DNA of 64,000 nucleotides from CADCTM01 sp049671305 (GTDB lineage: Bacteria; Cyanobacteriota; Cyanobacteriia; Cyanobacteriales; Coleofasciculaceae), in contig JBATUR010000017.1 in NCBI GenBank assembly GCA_049671305.1, positions 1-64,000 of the forward strand, read 5' to 3'. This document shows positions 33,397-41,340 of the stretch, piece after piece. Both the position numbers and the translations under genes were made by a program. How positions within the stretch are numbered: position 1 is the stretch's first letter; each line of letters starts with the position of its first letter. The notes below the pieces were generated by a model, which had not been told where the DNA came from, did not search any database, and saw only the letters and a program-made list of their open reading frames with translations.

Positions 33397-34602
33397 TTAA
33401 GATATATTTCCAATATACTTAACCTTCCAAGATATTTGACGACCTGAGCGACCTGACCGCACAAAACGAAATCCTTCGTAATCAAAGCTAATAGGATTTT
33501 TGGTAATAAACGAGCTGGATACGCCAAGTAATCGAGCAATTTCGCTAGTTGTCAATTCCAAGCCTTGCGACGCTGCTTGTTCTAGAGGTTCTAGATGCTC
33601 TGGGAAAAGATTTACCTCTGGCAAGGTAGGCTGAAACTGTTTGTCTGATGTAGGAAGAGGTTCAGTACGAAATGTTAGGGGAGTGGAGGGGGCCAAAATT
33701 TGAGAGAAGGATTGCGTGAAAGACGAAGCAACTTGAAGGCTAGAGATAATTAGATAAGCGATAAAATTCTGCGAGGAGAATGCAACCACGCCGTATTTAA
33801 CTACGGGAAGCTGACGATTGTTGTTGAAACGTCGGTCTGCACCACCATCACGACGGACGTATTTCCAAGTTTGCCCAATCACCATAGCATCACGGGGAAG
33901 CCTTTCTTGCTCCACGTATTCCAGATCTTGTATGGACACTTGAATATCATCATAAAAAATCGCGCTGTAAACACCATCTTGAAACGCAAAAAAGCGATCA
34001 GGAAGCAGATAAATCTTGATGTTGCCAGCATCGACTCCCCAAACCTCAATATTAGTTTTAATGAGAGTTGGCGTTTGTTTTCCAATCTTTGCTCGTTGCC
34101 GAATAAGGGCTGAGTTTGAACCAGCGTTTCGTTTCCAATCGCCGACAGCAATCTTTGACTTCAACCGCCATAAGTTTTCTGTCATAGCTAGCTTAGACAA
34201 AGCTTCAATACTGTCATGAAACTTCTTTTCTGAGTAATCATCAGAAAACTCATAGAACAGTGGCGTTGTTTTGCGGCGAATGTCAGCCTTGTAAGCCCTG
34301 TAAGTTAAATACCCCAGAATGAGCGGCGGAGCAATGTAGGAGATAGTGAAGGGAAGTAGGAGCAATGTAGCTATTCCCCAATAGATAGAATAGTAAGGAC
34401 TTTTAACTCTGGCGTTGATTTGATCAATAATCTCTGCTGCGGATCTATCTATAATTACTTCCTCGTACTCTTCTGACGCCTCCTGTGTAGAACCGTAAGC
34501 TCGCTCAGTATGCTGATATGTTTTCTGTTGGTATGTATTACCTTGTCTGCTAACTCGAATTAAGGTGTCTGGAGCCTTTTTACTTTTTTTTGCTGAAACC
34601 AT
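33397..34602 (-). CDS. membrane protein with C-terminal HTH-like region, unknown function
   Basis: A 401-residue protein. Residues 1-65 are basic then acidic and soluble; about 70-105 hold two membrane helices (YYSIYWGIATLLLLPFTISYIAPPLILGYLTYRAY). A soluble domain of about 130-285 includes LPDRFFAFQDGVYSAIFYDDIQV and TWKYVRRDGGADRRFNNNRQLPV, which I recall from widespread uncharacterised proteins, some linked to DUF4236. The C-terminus (about 350-400, LELTTSEIARLLGVSSSFITKN) looks like a winged-helix DNA-binding motif. It starts 14 bases after the upstream nuclease-like gene, so the two form an operon. Function unknown; see findings. Confidence 0.7.
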   Translation of the reverse strand: MVSAKKSKKAPDTLIRVSRQGNTYQQKTYQHTERAYGSTQEASEEYEEVIIDRSAAEIIDQINARVKSPYYSIYWGIATLLLLPFTISYIAPPLILGYLTYRAYKADIRRKTTPLFYEFSDDYSEKKFHDSIEALSKLAMTENLWRLKSKIAVGDWKRNAGSNSALIRQRAKIGKQTPTLIKTNIEVWGVDAGNIKIYLLPDRFFAFQDGVYSAIFYDDIQVSIQDLEYVEQERLPRDAMVIGQTWKYVRRDGGADRRFNNNRQLPVVKYGVVAFSSQNFIAYLIISSLQVASSFTQSFSQILAPSTPLTFRTEPLPTSDKQFQPTLPEVNLFPEHLEPLEQAASQGLELTTSEIARLLGVSSSFITKNPISFDYEGFRFVRSGRSGRQISWKVKYIGNIS

Positions 34603-34616
34603 TACACTATTTATTA

Positions 34617-35327
34617 CTACTTTTTTTGTATAGGAATAATTGTATTCAAACTATTAATACAATTGGGATTTCCTAAAGCAATTCCTGAGAAGATCAGAAT
34701 TACTCCAGAAATAATAGCTAAAGCTTTAGGCAAATTTCGACTAATGTGCTTTTGTTTGGTTGGTTCAAGTTTAGAGAATTTAGGTATCAATATTTTGTAG
34801 AGACGACTTGAAAAGAGATGTAAGTCCTCTTGATAAGCAACTTGATAAACCCGATTAGCCTCTAAAATCTTTGAGTTTTTAACAGCTTCAATAAGTTTGG
34901 GATCTGGTGAGCTTGGACGGAAATTATTCCACTCATATTCATCACTCTCGTAAAATAATTGAAATTCAGTAACTTTAAAAATTATAGCTTCATCCTTATC
35001 TGCAACTATAAGGTACTCAGCTTCATTTATTCGACCTTTTTTGAATAAGCGATTGATATAATAGATTGCTTGGGCGACAACTTTTGCTGCCACTTCTATA
35101 TCTTTGAGCTTGACTGAGTATTTAAACTCAAATAAAACCTTATCGACTACTAAATCATGCCTTTCTTGAGTCTTGACTGGCAGAGAGAACTCTCTTATGT
35201 AAGCCGCCTTCACTTCTTCCTCATTAGTAGCACCTAACAAAGCCGATATAAAATTAAACTCCTGAGTATCTGACCAACGTTGTCTGTGCTTACTTGTTTG
35301 CTCTGCCTGCTCTTCCCACGATCCCAT
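34617..35327 (-). CDS. PD-(D/E)XK nuclease-like protein with C-terminal membrane helix
   Basis: A 236-residue protein. The N-terminal region contains RHDLVVDKVLFEFKYSVKLKDIEVAAKVVAQAIYYINRL, where an Asp, then E-F-K on the next strand, and a following amphipathic helix with a conserved Q/Y fit the PD-(D/E)XK nuclease core; LIVADKDEAIIFKVTEF extends the sheet. Residues about 208-226 (ALAIISGVILIFSGIALGN) form one membrane helix with a short tail. A membrane-tethered nuclease-like domain is unusual. Assignment rests on motif reading only. Low GC and neighbours point to an accessory module. Confidence 0.55.
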   Translation of the reverse strand: MGSWEEQAEQTSKHRQRWSDTQEFNFISALLGATNEEEVKAAYIREFSLPVKTQERHDLVVDKVLFEFKYSVKLKDIEVAAKVVAQAIYYINRLFKKGRINEAEYLIVADKDEAIIFKVTEFQLFYESDEYEWNNFRPSSPDPKLIEAVKNSKILEANRVYQVAYQEDLHLFSSRLYKILIPKFSKLEPTKQKHISRNLPKALAIISGVILIFSGIALGNPNCINSLNTIIPIQKK

Positions 35328-35586
35328 AAAAAATCGTCCTCATCGATTCAGAAGTAAATCTCGACACTATCTTAATTGACTTCACAGACTACTTCTAAGC
35401 CGCTTGTTTATCAATAACTTGAGCAACGTATACTATTAATTATTCCGCAGTTGCGGTCTAATCATACGAGTCTCTCCACCCCTTTATTATATTCCTACCC
35501 TCACGTCTTGCCAGTTGCGTAAGTTCTGAGTTTCACTGAAGGCGCGATCGCCTTTTCTCCTTCCCAGCGATCGCCTAAACCCTACC

Positions 35587-35763
35587 CTAAGTTTCCTCCA
35601 CATCAAAAACTACAATCATTTCAACATCAGGTATCAGTCGCCTCAAAATTTGCAAATGTCCCTCTGCATCAGAACGAGTGCGGAAGCGACCGACCACAAG
35701 GCGCTGCATATTTGGCAATAGTCGCACGATTACCCACGGATTGTGCCGCTTACCATAAGTCAT
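35587..35763 (-). CDS. 58-residue conserved-looking small protein
   Basis: A short gene starting at ATG 35763, with an AGGAGA ribosome-binding sequence about 10 bases upstream, and ending TAG at 35587. The product is basic and has no membrane helix: MTYGKRHNPWVIVRLL at the N-terminus, VGRFRTRSDAEGHLQILRRL in the middle, and an acidic C-terminus ending VVFDVEET. The mix suggests a small beta-alpha-beta domain; the pattern of aromatic and charged residues looks like real coding sequence, and I recall similar short cyanobacterial proteins. Function unknown. Two hairpins lie in the leader. Confidence 0.7.
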   Translation of the reverse strand: MTYGKRHNPWVIVRLLPNMQRLVVGRFRTRSDAEGHLQILRRLIPDVEMIVVFDVEET

Positions 35764-35797
35764 AATGGATTTATCTCCTATTTAGGTGGGAGTTTGG

Positions 35798-35861
35798 AGC
35801 CAGTCCCCGCTCGGTCAAAGGCAATGGACTGGCTTCTTGCGTTGGATACGATGCATCCAAC
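35798..35861 (-). promoter_or_regulatory. two-hairpin leader upstream of the 58-residue gene
   Basis: On this segment AGCCAGTCC (35798-35806) pairs with GGACTGGCT (35826-35834), and GTTGGAT (35841-35847) pairs with ATCCAAC (35855-35861). Both lie within 100 bases upstream of the small gene, in its probable 5' leader. Perfect arms of 9 and 7 bases so close together suggest a structured RNA or a pair of operators. I do not recognise a known riboswitch class. Confidence 0.45.
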
Positions 35862-36003
35862 AAATTAACTATATCACAATTTCAAAAAGAAGATAACCTT
35901 CTAATATAACTTATTTTAAAGTCAGTTTGTGGAAAAATAGTCGCCACAGATACTAAATGAGACTGAAAGAGATTGAGTTATCTATAAGATGCCATACATA
36001 GCA

Positions 36004-36025
36004 GGGGCGTACAGCCGTACGCCCC
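36004..36025. repeat. GC-rich hairpin repeat
   Basis: GGGGCGTAC at 36004-36012 pairs perfectly with GTACGCCCC at 36017-36025 across 4 bases. The sequence resembles a short dispersed palindromic repeat family that I recall from many cyanobacterial intergenic regions. Confidence 0.7.
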
Positions 36026-36061
36026 GATCGATGCTGCAATAACCAAGCAATTTTATGTGGC

Positions 36062-36086
36062 AGGGAGACAATCTGATTGTCTCCCT
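36062..36086 (-). terminator. hairpin terminator of the protease gene
   Basis: AGGGAGACAAT (36062-36072) and ATTGTCTCCCT (36076-36086) form an 11-bp perfect stem with a 3-base loop, 9 bases beyond the stop of the HtrA-type protease gene. No U tract is obvious, but position and stability fit a terminator or 3' end protection. Confidence 0.65.
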
Positions 36087-36095
36087 ACAAACCAT

Positions 36096-37274
36096 TTAAG
36101 AAGCCGCCCCTGGTAATTCACCAGTGCGAACCGATAAAATACTGGTCTTGCTACCGCGAATTACCTGAATTTTTAACGCCTGATTGACGCCACTACCTTC
36201 CACAACGCGCTGCAACTGATCAGCCGTAATTACACCTTTTCCGTTGATTTCGGTAACAACATCGCCGCGACGCATTCCAGCGGTAGCAGCAGGTGTATTA
36301 GGTAAGACTTGCGCCACCAAAACGCCGTTAACTTCCGGTACCATAAATGGTGAATTGGGGTCTTGATTGTTTTCTGTTGCCAGTTCCGGTGTTAAAGTAA
36401 TCATGCGAATACCTAGATAGGGATGGTGAATTTTTTCACCTTTTGCCAATTGACCGGAAATCGCTTTAGCTTGGTTAACCGGAATAGCAAAACCAATACC
36501 CATAGCATCAGGACGAATGGCAGTATTAATGCCAATTACCTGCCCTTGGGAGTTTAACAAAGGACCACCGGAATTACCTGGATTAATCGCCGCGTCGGTT
36601 TGAATAAAGTCTAAGCGTTTGTCAGGGATGCCAACTTGAGCGCTAGAGCGTTGTAGAGTGCTGATAATACCCAAAGTTACCGTATTATCAAGACCTAATG
36701 GGTTGCCAACTGCGATCGCCCAATCTCCAACCTTTACCTGATTAGAATCTCCCAAATCAGCAACTGGCAAGTCTTTACCATCAATTTTAACAACGGCTAA
36801 ATCAGTAACTTGATCAGCGCCTTGGACTTTGCCTTGAAATGTACGTCCATCTTTCAGCAGCACTGTAACTTTATCAGCTTGATCAACCACATGGGCATTG
36901 GTGAGAATAATGCCACTTTGGTCAATAATAAAACCAGAACCTTGACCCCGCAAATGTCGTTCTTGGGGAAGCCCAGAAAAGGCATCATTACCAAAAAAGC
37001 GTCGGAAAGCTGGGTCTTCAAAAATCGGATCAGCGCGACGTGTAACAGTCCGCTCGGTATCAATTCGCACCACTGCCGGACCAACGCGATCGACTGCTGC
37101 CGTTACAAAGCTGCTACGATTCCCTGTATCGGGTATAGGTTGCCGTTGTGCTGGCAGGGCTGTTGATGTCAGTGCTTGAGCAGGTAACATCAGGGTAAGA
37201 CTGAGGACTAAAACAAGGGTGAGTAGTGAAATACCGCTTTGGCGTAGGAACTGAAAAAACTTTGTTAGTTGCAT
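36096..37274 (-). CDS. HtrA/Deg-type trypsin-like serine protease with PDZ domain
   Basis: About 392 residues from ATG 37274; a TTG at 37298 would only add eight residues. A signal peptide (ISLLTLVLVLSLTLMLPAQA) directs it out of the cytoplasm. The protease domain has the triad His in ILTNAHVVDQ, Asp in VTDLAVVKI and Ser in AINPGNSGGPLL. A single PDZ domain follows (GVLVAQVLPNTPAATAGMRRGDVVTEING). One PDZ and this length match cyanobacterial HhoA/HhoB/HtrA, which degrade damaged envelope proteins under light or heat stress. Which paralogue it is cannot be decided here. Confidence 0.93.
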   Translation of the reverse strand: MQLTKFFQFLRQSGISLLTLVLVLSLTLMLPAQALTSTALPAQRQPIPDTGNRSSFVTAAVDRVGPAVVRIDTERTVTRRADPIFEDPAFRRFFGNDAFSGLPQERHLRGQGSGFIIDQSGIILTNAHVVDQADKVTVLLKDGRTFQGKVQGADQVTDLAVVKIDGKDLPVADLGDSNQVKVGDWAIAVGNPLGLDNTVTLGIISTLQRSSAQVGIPDKRLDFIQTDAAINPGNSGGPLLNSQGQVIGINTAIRPDAMGIGFAIPVNQAKAISGQLAKGEKIHHPYLGIRMITLTPELATENNQDPNSPFMVPEVNGVLVAQVLPNTPAATAGMRRGDVVTEINGKGVITADQLQRVVEGSGVNQALKIQVIRGSKTSILSVRTGELPGAAS

Positions 37275-37456
37275 AGCATCAATTGAAAAGTTGGGCAAAT
37301 GGTCTACAAGATGCTGATGTGGTAGTTTCGAGCATCTATATAGATATTGTTACAGTTCGCTCATCTTGACTGCGGCAAAGTTTGGCGGCGCGGCAAAAAT
37401 AGGGTGTCTGCTCTACAGTAGGATTGTGTATAAAAAGCAAAATTCCTGACTAAGCT

Positions 37457-37855
37457 ATGATTGGATCTGACCCATTGACGAATGAAAATGCTGTGTCTCG
37501 GCAAAACGAGTATGCTCTTAAACGAGAGCTGATTCATAGCCATACAGAACACGCTCATGGCGAGGAACTATCTACACATCCCCATGTCCATGATGAAGAG
37601 TCGCAGCGGCGAATTGTAAATCGGTTGTCGAGAATTGAAGGTCACATCCGAGGCATTAAAACGATGGTACAGGAAAATCGTGCCTGCCCTGATGTTTTGG
37701 TGCAAGTGGCTGCGGTACGGGGGGCGTTGGATCGGGTGGCACGAATTATTTTGGATGAACACTTGACACAGTGCATCGGTCGTGCTGCGAAGGAGGGTAA
37801 TATTGAGGAGGAGTTGGAGGCTTTGAAGGCGGCTTTGGATCGATTTTTGCCTTGA
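37457..37855 (+). CDS. inrS: CsoR/RcnR-family metal-sensing repressor (InrS-like)
   Basis: A 132-residue all-helical repressor of the DUF156 family. Residues 45-130 (QRRIVNRLSRIEGHIRGIKTMVQENRACPDVLVQVAAVRGALDRVARIILDEHLTQCI) carry the DNA-contact RLSRIEGHIRG and metal ligands Cys in RACPD, His and Cys in DEHLTQC, the Cys-His-Cys set of nickel- or copper-sensing members. The His-rich N-terminal extension (HSHTEHAHGEELSTHPHVH) is like the cyanobacterial nickel sensor InrS. No exporter gene is adjacent, so its target lies elsewhere. It ends one base from the convergent hydrolase gene. Confidence 0.8.
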   Translation: MIGSDPLTNENAVSRQNEYALKRELIHSHTEHAHGEELSTHPHVHDEESQRRIVNRLSRIEGHIRGIKTMVQENRACPDVLVQVAAVRGALDRVARIILDEHLTQCIGRAAKEGNIEEELEALKAALDRFLP

Positions 37856-38908
37856 TTATTTGATTAGTCTGTAGATGGTGCTTTCGCCGCCGTAGTAGTT
37901 ATCAAAATCGGTGTCAGACTCCCAACTAAAGCGGGCGCGTGATGAGGAGTTGGAGAGTACGGTTGCACAAAGATCATCTAGTCCAATGCCGATATGTGAT
38001 TCTTCGTATGCTATTACTAAGTCTCCAGCTTTGGCGTCGCTTCTGTTGATAAGTTGACCGCGATCGCTTTTGAGTGCATCTACTAATGATGGGACATAGT
38101 TGGGATTTTCGCCTAATGGTGCAATGCCTGCTTGTTGCAAGACGCGGTTAATTGACCAAGCACAAGCGTTGTTGCCGCCGTCGGGACCGTCTGCGGTGTT
38201 CATATCTCGGAGAGTTTGGGCGGCAGTTGCGATCGCTTGATTAAGTTGTGATGTGGCGATTGTGGGTGGATAGCGCTCAAATAAATCATCGCCGGCAATT
38301 ATTGTTGTTTGAAAAATATATTGATTATTTTTGAGATATCGCGGGTCTTGTTGGCACATTGCGATAAATTGCTGATGTCCGTCACGGGTTCTGCCTACCA
38401 AGCTGCCAGCACTCCAGATGCCGATGTCGTTGGGGGGTGCGTCATTTGCACCTGTTTGGTTGATGCCAAAGAAGCCGGTATCTAAGCGATCGCCTGTTCT
38501 TGTACCATCTTGATTTAAATCGCGGTAAACAGTTACTTTACCACCTGTTTGAATTAAAGCAACTTGGGAATTTTTTTGATCAATTTGACCAATGTTACTA
38601 ATTTGCCATGATTGATATTGACCAAAAGCAATTCTTGCTGCGCCAGCTACATTAAACGGCTTTTCTGTGTAGTATTTTCCTGGTTCGGTTGTTGCTTCCC
38701 AAGCGCCGATAATTTCTGGTATGTCTTTTTTGAAATCAATCACCAAACGGGCATCATTCCAGACATTGAAAACATCATCGTTGAGTGTTCCGTCTGGGTA
38801 CATTCCTTCTACATAGATGATGTTTTTTTCTCTAGCTCCTTTGTCAATTTTGTAGTTTTTTTCTTGGCAGTAGGCGATGAGGCGTTGTGCAAGGGTAATT
38901 TGTGTCAC
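37856..38908 (-). CDS. NlpC/P60- or CHAP-like hydrolase with N-terminal unknown domain
   Basis: A 350-residue protein. The C-terminal part (about 225-330) has Cys in NNACAWSINRVLQQAG and His in AGDLVIAYEESHIGIGL, the Cys-then-His order of papain-fold peptidoglycan or amide hydrolases; a polar third residue would follow in VLSNSSSR. Residues 1-215 include VWNDARLVIDFKKDIPEIIGAWEATTEPGKYY and KVTVYRDLNQDGTRTGD, a domain I recall near phage-type or enzymatic hydrolases but cannot name. No signal peptide is seen, which is unusual for a wall hydrolase. Substrate unknown. Confidence 0.65.
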   Translation of the reverse strand: MTQITLAQRLIAYCQEKNYKIDKGAREKNIIYVEGMYPDGTLNDDVFNVWNDARLVIDFKKDIPEIIGAWEATTEPGKYYTEKPFNVAGAARIAFGQYQSWQISNIGQIDQKNSQVALIQTGGKVTVYRDLNQDGTRTGDRLDTGFFGINQTGANDAPPNDIGIWSAGSLVGRTRDGHQQFIAMCQQDPRYLKNNQYIFQTTIIAGDDLFERYPPTIATSQLNQAIATAAQTLRDMNTADGPDGGNNACAWSINRVLQQAGIAPLGENPNYVPSLVDALKSDRGQLINRSDAKAGDLVIAYEESHIGIGLDDLCATVLSNSSSRARFSWESDTDFDNYYGGESTIYRLIK

Positions 38909-38966
38909 AGGTACGGTTTAAATTGGCGATAGTTCTATTTTAATATTATTTTTGTCTGGCAACAAA

Positions 38967-40964
38967 TTATTTTTTACTTAACAAAATGTAAGTGTTCATT
39001 TCGCCTTTTCCTTTAATAGGAATGCGTCCCCGCATTTTAAAAATAAACTGTTCTTTTAATTGCTGATAAGTTGCAGATGTTACCTGAATTTTGCCAGGAA
39101 TTCCTGTAGTTTCCATACGAGAAGCAATGTTTACTGTATCACCCCACAAGTCATAAATAAACTTGCTTAAACCTATTACGCCTGCTACTACAGGACCTGT
39201 ATTGATGCCGATTCTTAGTTTAAATTCTTCGCCAATTTGAGCATTAATATTTACCATTTCGGATTGGATAGCAAGTGCCATTTGAGCAACTGCTTGGGCA
39301 TGATCTTTTCGTGGTAAAGGCAAACCTCCTACTAGCATATAAGCATCACCAATAGTTTTGATTTTTTCTAATCCGTATTCTTGGGCTAATTGGTCAAACT
39401 TAGAAAAGATAATGTTGAGAACAGAGACAAGTTGTTTAGGTGTTTTGCGGTTACAAAATTCAGTAAACCCAACAATATCGGCAAATAAAACAGTAACTTC
39501 TTGGAAGTGATCAGCGATGGGGACTTGACGGAGTTTTAACTGTTTGAGGATGGGTTCTGGTAAGATGTTTAATAAGACTTTTTCTGTTTCTTTTTGTTGA
39601 TATTTTAGAGCTTCTTGAATTGCTTTACGCTCTGTAATGTCAGAAACTGTGCCTTCATAGTAAAGGATGTTTCCTTCGGAATCGCGCACGGCGCGGGTAT
39701 TTTCAGAAATCCAAATTGCTCGACCATTTTTGCAGTAAACTAAGGATTCAAATCCTTTAACTTTATTGTCAGATTTTAATATTTCAATAAGTTTTTGGCG
39801 CTGTTGAAAATCAACATAAAGTTGTTGAGAAATATCTGCAATATTATTAATTAAATCTTCTGGGGATTCGTAACCCAAAATTCTAGTTAAGGCAGAATTC
39901 ACGCTTAGATAGCGTCCAGAAGGTGTGGCTTGAAAAATTCCTTCAACTGCATTTTCAACAATACTATGGTATTTTTCTTCGGCAATTCTGAGAGCGTCTT
40001 CTGTTTGTTTGCGTTGGATTAAGGAGCTTAATTGAATTGTTGCTACATTGACTAATTCAACTAAGTGCTTTTGATATGAGATTGCTGTTTTATTAAAGAA
40101 AATCAACACCAATATAACTAGATCATTTGCTAAGATAGGTACAGAAAAGCTAGCTTTTAATCCTAGCTTTGCTGCCGATTGAGCCCTTAAAAAAACTGGT
40201 GCTGTCTCAAGAGAAACATCTTCTATCCATTCGGTTTGTTGAGATCTCCAAGTGCGTCCTGGCAGTCCAACATTGGGTGCAATTGCTGTATTTTGTTGAA
40301 CAAATTCTTTTAAATCTGAATCAGTACCGTACCAAGTTTGAGCATATTTAAGCGTACCATCACGATTGGGAATCCAAGCTTCTCCCAAATCCCAATTAAT
40401 TATTTCACAGCAAGAACGGAGAATAATCGACAAAGCTGAGGAAAAATCCGCAGCTTCAGCAATTGCTTGAGTAGTAGAAAGAAGAAAAAAGAGTTCTTCT
40501 TCAGCACGTTGACGCACAGCAATTTCCGCAGCAAGTCGGTTGTTTTGATCTTTAAGTTGCCGTGAAAGCCGCTGTTGGTTGAGTTGATTTTCAATCCTAA
40601 CTATTACTTCTTCAATCTGAAAAGGTTTAGTAATGTAATCTACGCCACCTACTTGAAAAGCTTTGATTTTGTCAAAAATTTGATCTAAAGCGCTAATAAA
40701 AATAACTGGAATTTCAGCAGTTTTTGAGCGTTTTTTTAACTCAGCACAAACTTCATAGCCATTCATTGCTGGCATATTAATATCTAGCAAAATTAAATCA
40801 GGGGGAATGATGTTTGCCCCTTTTAATGCCATTTGCCCACTGATTGCGGTTCTGACTTGATATCCGTGAGACTGGAGTATTGTAGACAACAACCGTAAGT
40901 TATCTGGTGTATCATCGACAATAAGAATGTTACCTTTTTCTGCTGGAAGTTTAGGGCTATTCAT
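38967..40964 (-). CDS. REC-GAF-PAS adenylate cyclase
   Basis: About 665 residues (ATG 40964 preferred over TTG 40970). Order: receiver (ILIVDDTPDNLRLL...PDLILLDINMPAMNGYEVC...GGVDYITKPFQIEEV), coiled coil, GAF (about 165-320), PAS (about 335-450), class III cyclase (about 485-660). The cyclase has metal Asp in FADIVGFTEF, the purine-selecting Lys in LEKIKTIGDAYM, and YDLWGDTVNIASRME with a second metal Asp region and an adenine-selecting Asp, all pointing to ATP and cAMP. It is the last gene of the signalling array and its natural output. The upstream kinases are candidates to phosphorylate its receiver. Confidence 0.93.
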   Translation of the reverse strand: MNSPKLPAEKGNILIVDDTPDNLRLLSTILQSHGYQVRTAISGQMALKGANIIPPDLILLDINMPAMNGYEVCAELKKRSKTAEIPVIFISALDQIFDKIKAFQVGGVDYITKPFQIEEVIVRIENQLNQQRLSRQLKDQNNRLAAEIAVRQRAEEELFFLLSTTQAIAEAADFSSALSIILRSCCEIINWDLGEAWIPNRDGTLKYAQTWYGTDSDLKEFVQQNTAIAPNVGLPGRTWRSQQTEWIEDVSLETAPVFLRAQSAAKLGLKASFSVPILANDLVILVLIFFNKTAISYQKHLVELVNVATIQLSSLIQRKQTEDALRIAEEKYHSIVENAVEGIFQATPSGRYLSVNSALTRILGYESPEDLINNIADISQQLYVDFQQRQKLIEILKSDNKVKGFESLVYCKNGRAIWISENTRAVRDSEGNILYYEGTVSDITERKAIQEALKYQQKETEKVLLNILPEPILKQLKLRQVPIADHFQEVTVLFADIVGFTEFCNRKTPKQLVSVLNIIFSKFDQLAQEYGLEKIKTIGDAYMLVGGLPLPRKDHAQAVAQMALAIQSEMVNINAQIGEEFKLRIGINTGPVVAGVIGLSKFIYDLWGDTVNIASRMETTGIPGKIQVTSATYQQLKEQFIFKMRGRIPIKGKGEMNTYILLSKK

Positions 40965-40987
40965 CGGCAATTGCCTGGAGTTAAATT

Positions 40988-41338
40988 TTAGTCATGATCA
41001 ACACAATCGATAATTATATCTAGACGAAAGTTATTAACTAAATTCATTAAAAGACTGCTGAGGGCTTTTTGAGTTTCAAAAATATCTTGAATGAGTTTAG
41101 TAATAAGTTGATCATCCATTGCTAGTGCAGCTTGATATAACTGCTGTATCCACTCTTTGGGCATCAGGTTTAGGACTTGTTTTGTTAAATAAAGTGGTAA
41201 TGGTTCAATTTGTGGAAGAGATTGGTCTGTTTTATATAGATAGCGTACTCCTAAGTGATCTGCAATTTTTTCAAACGATAAGTTTTCTGGAAATGGTTTA
41301 CACATCAAGTCATCGCAACCTGTTTTTAAGATAACATC
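40988..41338 (-). pseudogene. C-terminal remnant of a hybrid histidine kinase
   Basis: Read from 41338, the frame gives DVILKTGCDDLMCKPF, the end of a receiver domain (compare ILKAGCDDFVRKPF in the neighbour), then a roughly 90-residue tail HLGVRYLYKT...PKEWIQQLYQAAL...LMNLVNNFRLDIIID typical of the three intact hybrid kinases in this array. There is no start codon or upstream kinase: the fragment abuts the stop of the next gene (41341). A TTG at 41308 could in principle start a 106-residue peptide, but the simplest reading is a leftover tail after deletion between paralogues. Confidence 0.85.
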
Positions 41339-41340
41339 AT

